Assembly: GCF_003318235.1 (NCBI RefSeq)
Contig: NZ_QOCG01000014.1
Coordinates: forward strand, 21,506 to 85,505
Source of the DNA: Loktanella sp. D2R18
GTDB taxonomy: Bacteria > Pseudomonadota > Alphaproteobacteria > Rhodobacterales > Rhodobacteraceae
Direction: 5' to 3'
DNA length: 64,000 nucleotides
Below the pieces are notes generated by a model. The model ran no database searches. It saw only the letters and a list, made by a program, of their open reading frames with translations, and was not told where the DNA came from. The position numbers and the translations under genes were made by a program. Shown piece after piece: positions 8,797 to 17,887 of the stretch (position 1 is its first letter; every line of letters begins with the position of its first letter).

Positions 8797-9285
8797 TTAA
8801 CGCTTCGAGAATTGGAAGCTCTTACGGGCTTTTGCTTTACCGTATTTCTTACGCTCAACAACACGGCTGTCGCGTGTGAGGAAGCCAGCGGCTTTCAACG
8901 CGGCGCGCAGGGACGGGTCATAAAGTTGCAGGGCTTTGGAAACGCCGTGCTTAACCGCACCAGCTTGACCAGAAAGACCGCCACCTTTGACCGTCGCCAT
9001 GACGTCGAATTGGCCCGTGACACCAGCAACCGAAAACGGCTGTGCAAGGATCATTTGCAAAACAGGACGAGCAAAATACGTGTTCATGTCTTTGCCGTTG
9101 ACGGTGACCTTACCAGAACCTGGCTTGATCCAAACGCGAGCAACCGCATCTTTCCGTTTACCGGTTGCATAAGAGCGGCCCAGCTCGTCACGAACAGGTT
9201 CGCGCGGTGCGGCAACTTCAACAACGACTTCAGCAGCTTCAGCAACTTGGCCCAGCTCTTCGAGAGAATTCACTTGATCAGACAT
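8797..9285 (-). CDS. rpsI: 30S ribosomal protein S9
   Basis: The 162-residue product is uS9, which lies in the head of the small ribosomal subunit with its tail at the P-site tRNA. Recognisable parts are [14 protein letters not shown] [34 protein letters not shown] and the conserved C-terminal SKR. An acidic N-terminal extension of about 30 residues ([14 protein letters not shown] onward) precedes the core and is common in alphaproteobacteria. Its ATG overlaps the rplM stop by one base, as expected for the conserved rplM-rpsI operon. Confidence 0.97.
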   Translation of the reverse strand: MSDQVNSLEELGQVAEAAEVVVEVAAPREPVRDELGRSYATGKRKDAVARVWIKPGSGKVTVNGKDMNTYFARPVLQMILAQPFSVAGVTGQFDVMATVKGGGLSGQAGAVKHGVSKALQLYDPSLRAALKAAGFLTRDSRVVERKKYGKAKARKSFQFSKR

Positions 9286-9746
9286 TATGCAGTCCTCGTG
9301 TTCTTTTTGTTCATGGACTTAACGTCCAGAACTTCTGGCTTTTGGGCTTCCATGCCATGCTCTGTGCCGGCGAATACACGCAGGTGAGTCATTTGCTGGC
9401 GAGACAGTTTGCCACCGGGCAGCATGCGCTGAACGGCTTTCATGACGACGCGCTCAGGGTGCGCACCTTCAAGAATCTCGGCTTTTGTCTTTTCTTTGAT
9501 CCCACCGGGGTGGCCAGTGTGCCAGTAATATTTTTCATCACGCTTGTTGCCAGTCATCTGAATTTTTTCAGCGTTGATGACAATCACGTTGTCGCCCATA
9601 TCCATGTGCGGCGTGAAGGAAGGTTTATGCTTGCCGCGCAAGCGCATAGCGATGATCGACGCAAGGCGACCCAGAACAACGCCTTCAGCGTCGATCAGGA
9701 TCCATTTCTTGTCGATATCCGCTGGGGTAGCGGTAAAGGTTTTCAT
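9285..9746 (-). CDS. rplM: 50S ribosomal protein L13
   Basis: The 153-residue uL13 is an early assembly protein of the large subunit. It begins [15 protein letters not shown] and carries the family blocks [23 protein letters not shown] and [12 protein letters not shown]. It is the first gene of the rplM-rpsI operon and has a strong promoter about 55-80 bp upstream of the start. Confidence 0.97.
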   Translation of the reverse strand: MKTFTATPADIDKKWILIDAEGVVLGRLASIIAMRLRGKHKPSFTPHMDMGDNVIVINAEKIQMTGNKRDEKYYWHTGHPGGIKEKTKAEILEGAHPERVVMKAVQRMLPGGKLSRQQMTHLRVFAGTEHGMEAQKPEVLDVKSMNKKNTRTA

Positions 9747-9798
9747 ATCTCACCAGAAGTTTGGGGTGGCGCGAGGCCACAGTCATTCGGATTGGGGT

Positions 9799-9826
9799 GT
9801 TATAGAGAGGTTCACAACACAGTCAA
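9799..9826 (-). promoter_or_regulatory. sigma70-type promoter of rplM-rpsI
   Basis: On the minus strand TTGACT (9826-9821) and TATAAC (9804-9799) are separated by 16 bp, near consensus for the housekeeping sigma factor. The distance to the rplM start leaves a short leader of about 50 nt. Confidence 0.75.
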
Positions 9827-9892
9827 GCGACATGAGTTCCAATTAAATATGCAAAAACAATAAGTTGCAAATTAGGTATTATTTTACCTCAA

Positions 9893-11317
9893 CTAAATTG
9901 CGATCCGCTCTGGCGGGTGGTCAAGCAAATCGCGCAAGCATTCCATCGCTTGCAAGAAATGCGCATGCGGCACGAGCCCATTCACGGCGATGCGCACCGC
10001 GTGTACTGATCGACTTTCGCGCAACGCAAAATCATCTGCCGATTTGATCAAGATCCCTGCCGCCTCGGCGGCCTGACAAAACTCCCCTGCCCGCCAGCCA
10101 ATTGGCAACTCCAACCACAAAAACGGCACGTTGCCCGCATAGCGCATTTCATAGCCATCTAGGATACGCACGGCCGCAGATATATCATCACTGATGCGGT
10201 CTTTGACTCGTTCAACAATCGCATCAATTTCAGCATGGTTCATAATCGTTGCGTAAAGGTCGGTTACCATGCGGGTCACGCCAAACGATGAAAAGGTCGC
10301 AGTTCGGGTCAATGCCTTGCTCCAACCTTTGGGGGCTACGGTAAAACCAATGCGCAAAGAGGCCGTGATCGATTTGGATGGGGATGTCAGATACCAACCC
10401 AGCCCTGGTAGCAACGCGCGGTAGCTTGGGCCGATCCGTCTTGTGTTCATCAACCGGTAACAATCGTCGTCGATGATATGCATGCCATGAGCTTGTGCCA
10501 ACGCGGCGATTTGGCTCCGGCGCTCTGGCGTCGTTTGCTTGGCGGTGGGGTTGCTCACCTCCGCAGAAGTGCAAAAAGCCTGAATTTTATGAGTTTTAAT
10601 GGCGGTTTCAAGCGCGCTGACAAGTGGCCCGTCGTCATCCCACGGAATACCCACCACCTCAGCACGGCAAAGCACACCCGCGGATCGAAACCCACCATAG
10701 CTCAGCTCATCCACGGCAATCACGGGATTTGCCCCTGTCAGAACGCTTTGCAAAATCATGACAATCGCGTTTTGTCCGCCGTGGCTGGTGACAATGTTAT
10801 GAATATCAAAGGCACCAACCTGCTCAGGATCAAGCGTCGCGGCAAATGCTTCGCGTGCGGGCAAATCTGTATCGCGCGTCGGGTAGCGCAGGAACATGTC
10901 GGGCGAAGTGGTATCTGCCAGCATGTGCATGGCTTCGCGGATCATATCGGCTTGTCCCACATCGGGCATTTTCGGGCTTAGCAGATGCGCCTGACCGTCA
11001 CGATCAAGCGCGGGATCAAAAAACCGATCCGCTGAAGGCAGGCTGCGCACCGGGGTCGGCTTTGCTTTGGCGACAAAGGTTCCTCGCCCGACACCTGCCT
11101 CAAGCAAGGTTTCATCAATAAGCAGCTTGTAAGCCCGCGCAACGGTCCCCGGTGTCACACTGACGCGGTACGCCAAATCTCGCACCGGTGGCAGCTTTTC
11201 ACCCTCAGCAAGCTGCCCCGATGTAATCCCTTCGCGGATCGCATGCGCCAACGCCTGATATTTAGACCGCCCTGCACCAGCAAGGGTCGGTTGCCAAATT
11301 GTATCGGTTACAATCAT
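9893..11317 (-). CDS. MocR/PdxR-family GntR-aminotransferase regulator
   Basis: The 474-residue protein joins a GntR-type winged helix (about residues 18-84, with LPPVRDLAYRVSVTPGTVAR) to a class I aminotransferase-like domain. The PLP lysine is expected at Lys315 in SPSKSITASLRIGF, and SAEVSNPTA corresponds to the cofactor-contact region. Such regulators sense PLP or amino-group metabolites. It is divergent from a DUF1127 gene, and the space between holds paired TTGTRTCAA repeats that are good operator candidates. The target pathway cannot be named from the neighbours. Confidence 0.9.
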   Translation of the reverse strand: MIVTDTIWQPTLAGAGRSKYQALAHAIREGITSGQLAEGEKLPPVRDLAYRVSVTPGTVARAYKLLIDETLLEAGVGRGTFVAKAKPTPVRSLPSADRFFDPALDRDGQAHLLSPKMPDVGQADMIREAMHMLADTTSPDMFLRYPTRDTDLPAREAFAATLDPEQVGAFDIHNIVTSHGGQNAIVMILQSVLTGANPVIAVDELSYGGFRSAGVLCRAEVVGIPWDDDGPLVSALETAIKTHKIQAFCTSAEVSNPTAKQTTPERRSQIAALAQAHGMHIIDDDCYRLMNTRRIGPSYRALLPGLGWYLTSPSKSITASLRIGFTVAPKGWSKALTRTATFSSFGVTRMVTDLYATIMNHAEIDAIVERVKDRISDDISAAVRILDGYEMRYAGNVPFLWLELPIGWRAGEFCQAAEAAGILIKSADDFALRESRSVHAVRIAVNGLVPHAHFLQAMECLRDLLDHPPERIAI

Positions 11318-11341
11318 TTTCTAGACCTGCGCAAAAACACT

Positions 11342-11388
11342 TTGTATCAATTCAATTACAGCAAGGCACGATATTGTGTCAACACAAT
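11342..11388. promoter_or_regulatory. candidate MocR operator: direct repeat plus palindrome
   Basis: TTGTATCAA (11342-11350) recurs as TTGTGTCAA (11374-11382), spaced 32 bp start to start, three helical turns. The second copy lies in the palindrome ATTGTGT-CA-ACACAAT (11373-11388). It sits between the divergent MocR gene and the DUF1127 gene, and its minus strand contains TTGACA, a possible -35 box for the regulator itself. Confidence 0.5.
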
Positions 11389-11403
11389 TAAAGGAATACA
11401 CCC

Positions 11404-11631
11404 ATGTCATACGCGCTCCCAGCGGCGCAATTCGCCGCAATAAGTTCACCTTCAAGCATGCCGCTCGCGGCACGTATTGCGGTTCGCTTTGCAGTGGCCG
11501 TGACAAAATGGGACACGCGGCGCAAAACCCGCAAGCATCTTAAGGCGCTTCCCGCGCATTTATTGAACGATATTGGTTTGGATTCAGCAACCGCCAAGGC
11601 GGAAGTGATCAAACCTTTCTGGCAAGCCTAA
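11404..11631 (+). CDS. DUF1127 small protein
   Basis: The 75-residue protein ends in a DUF1127 domain (about residues 35-70: LKALPAHLLNDIGL), an arginine- and leucine-rich short helical motif widespread in alphaproteobacteria and linked in a few species to phosphate, RNA or stress responses. AAAGGAA precedes the start. A strong terminator follows, so it is a single-gene unit, probably controlled by the divergent MocR regulator. Confidence 0.85.
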   Translation: MSYALPAAQFAAISSPSSMPLAARIAVRFAVAVTKWDTRRKTRKHLKALPAHLLNDIGLDSATAKAEVIKPFWQA

Positions 11632-11652
11632 CACGTTTGCATCTTCCTGACT

Positions 11653-11680
11653 GGGCCGGAAATTCTCCGGCCCTTTTTTT
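11653..11680 (+). terminator. rho-independent terminator after DUF1127 gene
   Basis: GGGCCGGA (11653-11660) pairs with TCCGGCCC (11666-11673) around AATTC and is followed by a run of seven T. Confidence 0.92.
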
Positions 11681-11691
11681 GTGCGGGATGA

Positions 11692-13161
11692 TTACAGCCC
11701 GTAGATACCTCTGAACTTCTCTTCGAGATAATCCAACAATGGCGCTTCGCTTGGCATTGTACCCGTTGCGTACGCGATTGTATCTGTCGGGGTGCGCAGC
11801 CCACCGAATTGTTGCAAGTTTTCGCGCAACCAAGATGTTGCGGCCGACGTATCCCCTTGGGCCAGATCATCATCCAAATCCGGAACCGCTTTGCGGAGTT
11901 TCGCATTCAAACACCCAGCATAAACATTGCCCAGCGTATAGGTCGGGAAATAGCCAAACAGCCCTTCGGACCAATGCACATCCTGTAAGACCCCATTAGA
12001 TGGGCGATCAACCGCATAGCCAAAATCAGCTTTGAACCGGTCGTTCCAAGCAGCCTCGAGATCGTTGACCGCTAGATCCCCAGCCATCAACGCACGTTCA
12101 AGATCAAAACGAAGCAGTACATGCAGGTTATATTGCACCTCATCGGCCTCGGTGCGGATAAACCCGTCGCTGACACGGTTCACGGTGGCGTAAAACGCAT
12201 CCTCATCCGCAATGCCAAAGTCTCCGAAAGCGTCGCGCATTTGTCCATAGACCCAGCCAGTAAACGCGCGACTCCGTCCCAATTGGTTCTCATAAATCCG
12301 GCTTTGGCTTTCATGCACCCCCATCGACACACCCGCACCAATCGGGGTCAGAAGGTGTTGATGATCAATCCCCTGCTCGTAGGCTGCATGGCCCACCTCG
12401 TGAATTGTTGAATAAAAACAGTTAAATGGGTCTGTGGGATTTGTGCGCGTGGTGATCCGCACATCAAGCCCAGAACCAGATGAAAACGGATGCACGGCCT
12501 TATCGATCCGGCCATTCCCAAGGTCGTAGCCAAAAGCAAGCGCAAGCTTTTCAGATAAGGCAAGCTGAGCCGCCTCATCAAAACTGCCGGAGAGCTGCGC
12601 AGGCGCCGGGCGGTCCAAAATGGCCGCGCGCAAGTCTACCAGCCGCGGGCGTAATGCATCAAACATCGCACCAAGGCTGGCCCCTGTTGCACCCGGCTCG
12701 TAATCATCAAGCAACGCATCATAAGGGTCAGAATTGCCAGCGATCGCAGACGCCTCTTGCTTGCGCAAATCAACGACCTTTTGAAGCATTGGCAAGAAAC
12801 TCGCGACATCCTCATCCGCGCGGGCCTGTGCCCAAGTGCGGTGCGCCAGCGACGTCGTTTTCGCCAATTCCGCAGCCAAACTGGCAGGCACTTTGGCTGT
12901 GCGTTCAAAATTGCGTTTGATATGGCGCAGGTTTGCCGCGGCGATATCATCAGCAGACTCTGCCTGCGCCAACCAATCGCCGACTCGCGGATCAGTCCGG
13001 CGCGCGTGCAAGATATTGGCCATCGCGCCATGTTCTTCGGCCCGTTGGGGCGTGGCCCCTTCGGGCATCATGGTCTCTTGATCCCAGCCAAGCCGACCTG
13101 CAATTTGCCCTAGAGCTTCGGTTTCACGCTGGAATTGCATCAAGTCATCATATGCGGTCAT
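11692..13161 (-). CDS. M32-family carboxypeptidase (carboxypeptidase Taq)
   Basis: The 489-residue metallopeptidase removes C-terminal amino acids from peptides in the cytoplasm. The zinc motif is HEVGH (His254, Glu255, His258) within TIHEVGHAAYEQG, and M32 landmarks include DVRITTR, GVHESQSRIYENQLGRS and EADEVQYNLHVLLRFDLE. The length is that of bacterial M32 enzymes. The gene lies 4 bp downstream of ctaA on the same strand, so the two are probably co-transcribed, though no functional link is known. Confidence 0.93.
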   Translation of the reverse strand: MTAYDDLMQFQRETEALGQIAGRLGWDQETMMPEGATPQRAEEHGAMANILHARRTDPRVGDWLAQAESADDIAAANLRHIKRNFERTAKVPASLAAELAKTTSLAHRTWAQARADEDVASFLPMLQKVVDLRKQEASAIAGNSDPYDALLDDYEPGATGASLGAMFDALRPRLVDLRAAILDRPAPAQLSGSFDEAAQLALSEKLALAFGYDLGNGRIDKAVHPFSSGSGLDVRITTRTNPTDPFNCFYSTIHEVGHAAYEQGIDHQHLLTPIGAGVSMGVHESQSRIYENQLGRSRAFTGWVYGQMRDAFGDFGIADEDAFYATVNRVSDGFIRTEADEVQYNLHVLLRFDLERALMAGDLAVNDLEAAWNDRFKADFGYAVDRPSNGVLQDVHWSEGLFGYFPTYTLGNVYAGCLNAKLRKAVPDLDDDLAQGDTSAATSWLRENLQQFGGLRTPTDTIAYATGTMPSEAPLLDYLEEKFRGIYGL

Positions 13162-13165
13162 TTAT

Positions 13166-14299
13166 TTAGCCTCGGACAGATTGTGAAATAGGGTATTGTG
13201 ACAGAAAACGTGCGCGCAGTATCAACATCCACAGAACGATAGCGCCAACTTGATGTACAATCGCGATATGCCACGGGGCAGAGTAGATCACCGTGAAAAT
13301 GCCCAGAACCATCTGCAAAAACATCATACCTATCACCCCGTGAAAGGCTGCCCGGATCTTACGGTTTGCCGATTTTCGGGCGCGCATGAACACAAACAAT
13401 CCATAGGCAAACAACAGGTATCCCGCCATCCGGTGCATGAATTGCACCAGCCCATCGTTTTCAAAGAAGTTGCGCCACAGCGGCTCGATATCAAAGGGCT
13501 GCGGCGGCAAAAATCCTCCGGCCATCAATGGCCAGTCAGGATATCCGCGCCCAGCGTCGATCCCGGCGACCAGCGCCCCAAGGACAATCTGCACAAAGGC
13601 AAAGACGACAAGCGTAGTCGCTAGCCGGACCATCCGCGCATCCGTCGCCCGGCGCGCCTGCATCAAATCGGCCTGCGCGCGCCCTAACCGCAGCGCATAG
13701 ACCATCAAAAGGCCAAGGATCACAAAGGCGAGCCCAAGATGCGTCGCCAAACGGTACGACGCCACATCAAGCATCCCCGCACCTAGGCCCGATGACACCA
13801 TCCACCAGCCAATCGCACCCTGCACCCCAATCAGTGCGCCAATGCCAAACAACCGACCCGTCCAGCCAGTCGGGACTTTGCGCAAGCCAACAAATGCCAA
13901 AAAGCCGACAGCCCAAACCAGCCCGATCAAGCGACCAAGCTGGCGATGGCCCCATTCCCACCAATAGATGGATTTGAATTCCGACAGCGTCATGCCCTTG
14001 TTTTGCAGCTGATATTCAGGGATTTCTTGGTATTTCGCAAACTCAGAGTCCCAGGCTTCTGCATTCATCGGGGGGATGGCACCAGTGACAGGTTTCCATT
14101 CGGTAATGGCAAGTCCGCTATCGGTTAAACGGGTCAAACCGCCGACGGCAATCATCACAACAACCATTGCCATCAACGCAAAAAGCCATGCCCGGATCGC
14201 GCCGCGCGCACCCTGCCCTGAGCGGTCAATCGCGCCGGGGGCTGCCACCTGTTTGGGGGTGTCGCCGACCTCTTCAAAGATGGAACGTTTTGTCGCCAT
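13166..14299 (-). CDS. ctaA: heme A synthase (COX15/CtaA)
   Basis: The 377-residue inner-membrane protein oxidises the C8 methyl of heme O to give heme A for aa3-type cytochrome oxidase. It has eight predicted membrane segments and the family blocks GGLTRLTDSGLAITEWKPV, EWGHRQLGRLIGL, GAIGWWMVSSGL, TTHL-like ATHLGLAF, FMHRMAGYLLF and VHQVGA, which contain the heme-ligand histidines. The length is that of the alphaproteobacterial/mitochondrial type. It is upstream of the M32 peptidase gene. Confidence 0.95.
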   Translation of the reverse strand: MATKRSIFEEVGDTPKQVAAPGAIDRSGQGARGAIRAWLFALMAMVVVMIAVGGLTRLTDSGLAITEWKPVTGAIPPMNAEAWDSEFAKYQEIPEYQLQNKGMTLSEFKSIYWWEWGHRQLGRLIGLVWAVGFLAFVGLRKVPTGWTGRLFGIGALIGVQGAIGWWMVSSGLGAGMLDVASYRLATHLGLAFVILGLLMVYALRLGRAQADLMQARRATDARMVRLATTLVVFAFVQIVLGALVAGIDAGRGYPDWPLMAGGFLPPQPFDIEPLWRNFFENDGLVQFMHRMAGYLLFAYGLFVFMRARKSANRKIRAAFHGVIGMMFLQMVLGIFTVIYSAPWHIAIVHQVGAIVLWMLILRARFLSQYPISQSVRG

Positions 14300-14367
14300 G
14301 ATATTGGCCTCCGAAAAAATAGCTTAGATGGAACCTAGGTGCCGTGCAGGCAGGGTGCAAGCAGCCC

Positions 14368-14392
14368 GTAGGGTGGATCTTGATCCACCTAC
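14368..14392 (-). terminator. palindrome overlapping the trmJ stop (likely terminator or repeat)
   Basis: GTAG-G-GTGGATC and GATCCAC-CTAC form an 11-bp stem with one bulged G and a two-base spacer. The trmJ stop codon (14389-14391) is in the downstream arm. There is no T-run. Similar GGGTGG-CCACCC palindromes occur scattered in Rhodobacterales genomes (from memory, not checked), so this may be a dispersed repeat. Confidence 0.45.
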
Positions 14393-15129
14393 CCCCGTTC
14401 TTTCCAGCGCACCATTTGTCGCATCACCCCATGCAGCATTTGCACGTCCGCGCGGGTCAGCGGCATGCGTGACCACAGGTTGCGCAGGTTCAGCTTCATG
14501 TTCGCGGCTTTATGTTCGGGGAAAAAGAAACCCGCCTCATCTAGCCGCTCTTCAAAATGCGCGCCCAGCTTTTCAATCTCGATCTGTTCCGCCCAGCCGG
14601 CCATTGCAGAGACAGTGACATCCGGCACAGGCACGGCTTCACGGCGCCATTCATAACCTGTGAGCAAAACACATTGCGCAAGGTTCAGCGACGCAAATTC
14701 GGGGTTCACCGGAACCGAAATAATCGCATTGGCGCGCGCGATATCGTCGTTTTCCATTCCCGCACGTTCTGGGCCAAACATCACCGCAACTTTTCCGCCC
14801 GCCGCAATCCGCGCGCGGGCGTCCTTCATCGCGGCTTCTGGGGTAAAGACGGGTTTGGTCAGATCACGTGGACGTGCCGTCGTGGCATAGACAAAATCAC
14901 AATCGCCAATAGCGGAGGGGGTATCATCAAAAAGCTGCGCCTCATCCAGCAAACGCCCGGCCCCGCTTGCCATTACGACAGCCTTTTGATTGGGCCAGCC
15001 ATCGCGCGGGTCAACAATCCGCATCCGATCAAGCCCGAAATTCCACATCGCACGTGCAGCCGCGCCGATGTTTTCGCCCATCTGTGGACGGATCAAGACA
15101 AAAGCAGGCTGTTGGTCAGGGCTTGGCAT
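14389..15129 (-). CDS. trmJ: tRNA (cytidine/uridine-2'-O)-methyltransferase TrmJ-like
   Basis: The 246-residue SPOUT-class enzyme probably methylates the ribose of residue 32 in tRNAs using SAM. It starts FVLIRPQMGENIGAAARAMWNFGL, the hallmark of the TrmH/TrmJ family, and has FGPERAGMENDDI and the SLNLAQCVLLTGYE knot motifs. I chose the ATG at 15129 over an in-frame upstream start at 15213 because AAGGAAG precedes it and the protein then begins at the SPOUT domain. The TfoX-N gene starts 63 bp away on the other strand. Confidence 0.88.
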   Translation of the reverse strand: MPSPDQQPAFVLIRPQMGENIGAAARAMWNFGLDRMRIVDPRDGWPNQKAVVMASGAGRLLDEAQLFDDTPSAIGDCDFVYATTARPRDLTKPVFTPEAAMKDARARIAAGGKVAVMFGPERAGMENDDIARANAIISVPVNPEFASLNLAQCVLLTGYEWRREAVPVPDVTVSAMAGWAEQIEIEKLGAHFEERLDEAGFFFPEHKAANMKLNLRNLWSRMPLTRADVQMLHGVMRQMVRWKERG

Positions 15130-15192
15130 AGGTCTTCCTTTGATATCGGCTGGCGTGATACGCTGGGTCGTATCACAACGCAAGGAAACCCG

Positions 15193-15525
15193 ATGGCTTA
15201 CGACGAAGGACATGCAGAATTACTGCGCGAGGATCTTGCGGATGAACTAGGCATTTCCGAGAAGAAGATGTTTGGCGGACTGTGTTTTCTGAAATGTGGC
15301 CACATGGTTTGCGGCGTCCACAATGGCGGCGGAATGGCCCGGGTCGGCAAAACAGCCGAGGCACAAGCGCTTGAAATTGATGGGGTTACACCGCTGTCGT
15401 TCACCGGACGAAAGATGGGTGGCATGGTCGATGTCGCCGAAGAATTGTTTGCAGATGATGCCCGGCGCACTCAGATTGTCGGCATGGCGCTTGATTATGC
15501 GCGCAGCCTGCCGCCGAAAGCATAG
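15193..15525 (+). CDS. TfoX N-terminal-domain protein
   Basis: The 110-residue protein consists of one TfoX-N domain: EKKMFGGLCFLKCGHMVCGV, then FTGRKMGGMVDV. The C-terminal TfoX half found in competence regulators of gammaproteobacteria is missing, so a role in competence should not be assumed. The start at 15193 follows AAGGAAA; a much longer in-frame ORF upstream is the shadow of trmJ. Confidence 0.85.
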   Translation: MAYDEGHAELLREDLADELGISEKKMFGGLCFLKCGHMVCGVHNGGGMARVGKTAEAQALEIDGVTPLSFTGRKMGGMVDVAEELFADDARRTQIVGMALDYARSLPPKA

Positions 15526-15585
15526 CCAAGCAAGGTAATCCCAGATAGAACGCCCAGAACAACGCCTTATTCGAAAGCCGATCCC

Positions 15586-16212
15586 ATGTCAGACGCCCCC
15601 GAGCAGCCGCAAATTTACTTGATCACCCCGTCAGAATTTGATTTGTCGACCTATCCCGATCAGCTGGCAGCCTGTTTGGACAGCGCCGAAGTTGCCTGTG
15701 TGCGCTTGGCTTTGGGCACAACAGATGAAACACGCATCGCCAAAGCCGCCGACGCGCTTCGCGATGTCACCCACGCGCGTGACGTCGCGCTGGTGATCGA
15801 TAGCCATATTATGATGGTTGAACGGCTTGGATTAGACGGCGTTCATCTGATGGATGCAGCCAAATCGGTGATCAAAACCCGCAAAGAACTTGGCGAAGAC
15901 GCAATTGTCGGAACTTTCTGCGGCACTTCCAGCCATGAAGGCATGTCAGCAGGCGAAATGGGCGCTGATTACGTCAGTTTTGGCCCCATTGGGCAGTCAC
16001 CGCTGGGTGCGGGCGAACAGGCGGGGCTTGATCTGTTTGAATGGTGGTCGATGATGATCGAAGTCCCTGTCGTCGCCGAAGGCGCGCTCGATGCCGATCT
16101 GATCCGTGCTTTTGCGCCGCATAGCGATTTCTTCGGCATTGGCGATGAGATTTGGCGCAGTGACGATCCCGCCACGGCGCTCGCCGCATTACGTGTTGCG
16201 ATGACGGTTTAA
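15586..16212 (+). CDS. thiE: thiamine-phosphate synthase-like protein
   Basis: The 208-residue TIM-barrel protein resembles ThiE, which joins the thiamine pyrimidine and thiazole phosphates. It has IYLITPSEFD at the start, LVIDSH and GVHLMDAAKS, then ADYVSFGPIGQS and VVAEGALD. The typical ThiE phosphate motif is recognisable but loose, and no other thi gene is adjacent, so a paralogue with altered function remains possible. Its end overlaps convergently by 24 bp with the acyltransferase gene on the other strand. Confidence 0.8.
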   Translation: MSDAPEQPQIYLITPSEFDLSTYPDQLAACLDSAEVACVRLALGTTDETRIAKAADALRDVTHARDVALVIDSHIMMVERLGLDGVHLMDAAKSVIKTRKELGEDAIVGTFCGTSSHEGMSAGEMGADYVSFGPIGQSPLGAGEQAGLDLFEWWSMMIEVPVVAEGALDADLIRAFAPHSDFFGIGDEIWRSDDPATALAALRVAMTV

Positions 16213-17019
16213 GCCAGCGCGCACTGTTTCCTCTAGCGCTTTGGCCATTTTTTTGCGGTCCGCAAACGCGGCCATTTGCACGGGTGGATGGTAGACCGCC
16301 GTCACGCCACCTTGCCGTTTTGCGGCCAGTGTCGCCAGCAAATGCGGCCCAAAATCCATATCTCCCCACCAACCGTAAAACCGTGGGTCAGCCCCATCCG
16401 GCGCATGATAGATCACGGTCACGGGCTGGATCGCCAGACCATCCCGCAGTTCACTATCAAAGAACGCCGCGAAAAGCGTTGATTTAAAAGGTAAAATTTG
16501 CAACCCGTCCGTTGACGTCCCTTCAGGAAAAAACAACAAACGATGCCCAACGGCAAGCCGTTCCTTAAACAATGCGACCTGATCAGGTGCCGCGCCACGC
16601 GCACGTCTAATAAACAATGTGCCGGTGGCGCGCGCCAGCCAGCCTATGCCAGGCCAATCTGCGACCTCTGACTTGGCGACAAAATAGATTCGCTTACGCG
16701 CATTAAGCGCAAAAATATCAAGCCACGACACATGATTAGCAACAACAGCACCGCCGCCTGTCATCGGTTTCCCGATCGTGGTGAATTTGAGCCCGAGAAG
16801 GAAAAGCGCACCGCGGCAAACCCACTGCGTGATATGTGGCGTAACAGGCCGTGCCACACCGCAAAAAAGGCGTTCAAAAAGCCGGATAAAGAGCAAAAAC
16901 AAAAGCCCGCCAAACACTAATACCACCATCGGAACCGCCCGACACAGGACCCGCAGCCACCCGGCCCAGCCAAGCGGCGTCACGTCCGGGGTATCGTCAG
17001 AGGTCCAGGCCTTAGACAT
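16189..17019 (-). CDS. olsA: lyso-ornithine-lipid O-acyltransferase (PlsC family)
   Basis: The 276-residue membrane-associated protein is a PlsC-type acyltransferase: catalytic motif NHVSWLD (His96, Asp101), acceptor-binding FFPEGTSTDG, and a hydrophobic N-terminal segment (about residues 27-45). The upstream gene resembles OlsB, and the two overlap by 8 bp, so it probably adds the second acyl chain of ornithine lipids. PlsC itself for phosphatidic acid is the alternative. The start at 17019 avoids a long extension that would lie within the olsB-like gene. Confidence 0.82.
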   Translation of the reverse strand: MSKAWTSDDTPDVTPLGWAGWLRVLCRAVPMVVLVFGGLLFLLFIRLFERLFCGVARPVTPHITQWVCRGALFLLGLKFTTIGKPMTGGGAVVANHVSWLDIFALNARKRIYFVAKSEVADWPGIGWLARATGTLFIRRARGAAPDQVALFKERLAVGHRLLFFPEGTSTDGLQILPFKSTLFAAFFDSELRDGLAIQPVTVIYHAPDGADPRFYGWWGDMDFGPHLLATLAAKRQGGVTAVYHPPVQMAAFADRKKMAKALEETVRAGLNRHRNT

Positions 17020-17788
17020 TTTGACCGCCACGCACATAGATATCGCGTTGCAATTGCGATACGGCATCTGCCGCCAAAACCATACAAATATCCGTTGTAT
17101 TAAAGAGCTTATCGACAAAAGCCCCATCGCCCACAGTGCCACCCAATCTCAGATAGGCTTTGATCAGCGCGGGCGTGTCCCGCATGGCGCTGACCCGGTC
17201 GATTTGCTCGGGAGGCAAGCGATTCATATCGGCGGCGCTCGGGCCTTTGGCTGTAACACGCAGGGTTTCTGGGGCTAAATGCCGATGGTAAAGCAGGCTT
17301 AGCGGGGCCGCGAGCCTGTCGACATCCGTGCCATGAAACGATGCAGCCCCAAACAGCACATCAATTTCGGCCAGCGCAACATAGTCGGCTAATGCCCCCC
17401 ATAGATGCATCATCGCAGCCCCGCCCCGGTAATCGGGGTGCAAACAAGACCGGCCCAATTCAAGCAGTCGCTTGCCACTTTGACGCAGGACAGTTAGGTC
17501 AAATTCGTCTTCGCAATAGAATTGTCCGGCCTGATCGGCCTGCGCTTGGGTCAACAGACGGTATACGCCCACGGTTTGATCATCTGCGGGCCGCGCAAGA
17601 TCACGCAGCAAAAGGTGATCCGCAAAATCATCAAAACGGTCACATTCAAGCTGTGCTGCATGATCCACCATGTCACCTGCCCCGCCAAGTTCACGAATAA
17701 ACACAGCATAGCGCAGTTTTTGCGCCGCGCGCAGGTCATCGGGCGATTGCGCGTGTGAAACCTGAAACTGTGGGGAATGTATCGGCAT
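17012..17788 (-). CDS. olsB: ornithine N-acyltransferase OlsB-like (GNAT fold)
   Basis: The 258-residue protein fits the acyl-ACP-dependent N-acyltransferases that make lyso-ornithine lipid. Characteristic parts are LRAAQKLRYAVFIRELG, CDRFDDFADHLLLRD and, in the C-terminal half, ELGRSCLHPDYRGG with FGAASFHGTD. The pairing with a PlsC-family gene in an 8-bp overlap is the usual olsBA order. Ornithine lipids replace phospholipids during phosphate shortage in many alphaproteobacteria, but no Pho box is identified in the 99 bp upstream. Confidence 0.85.
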   Translation of the reverse strand: MPIHSPQFQVSHAQSPDDLRAAQKLRYAVFIRELGGAGDMVDHAAQLECDRFDDFADHLLLRDLARPADDQTVGVYRLLTQAQADQAGQFYCEDEFDLTVLRQSGKRLLELGRSCLHPDYRGGAAMMHLWGALADYVALAEIDVLFGAASFHGTDVDRLAAPLSLLYHRHLAPETLRVTAKGPSAADMNRLPPEQIDRVSAMRDTPALIKAYLRLGGTVGDGAFVDKLFNTTDICMVLAADAVSQLQRDIYVRGGQNV

Positions 17789-17887
17789 GAATACTTGTAA
17801 GCGCCTTTGGCTTTCGCGCTCAGTTTCTACTGCGCCGTTAACGTTTTGACAACCATTGAAGGGCTACCTCTACACAAAGAAGGTTAA

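Noticed and set aside
8725..9863. Long plus-strand ORFs across 8725-9387 and 9165-9863
   Set aside because: They are antisense to rpsI and rplM, which have clear family motifs, and the ORF products show no family signs.
14557..15192. Long in-frame extension upstream of the TfoX-N gene
   Set aside because: It is antisense to trmJ; the ribosome site and domain start support 15193.
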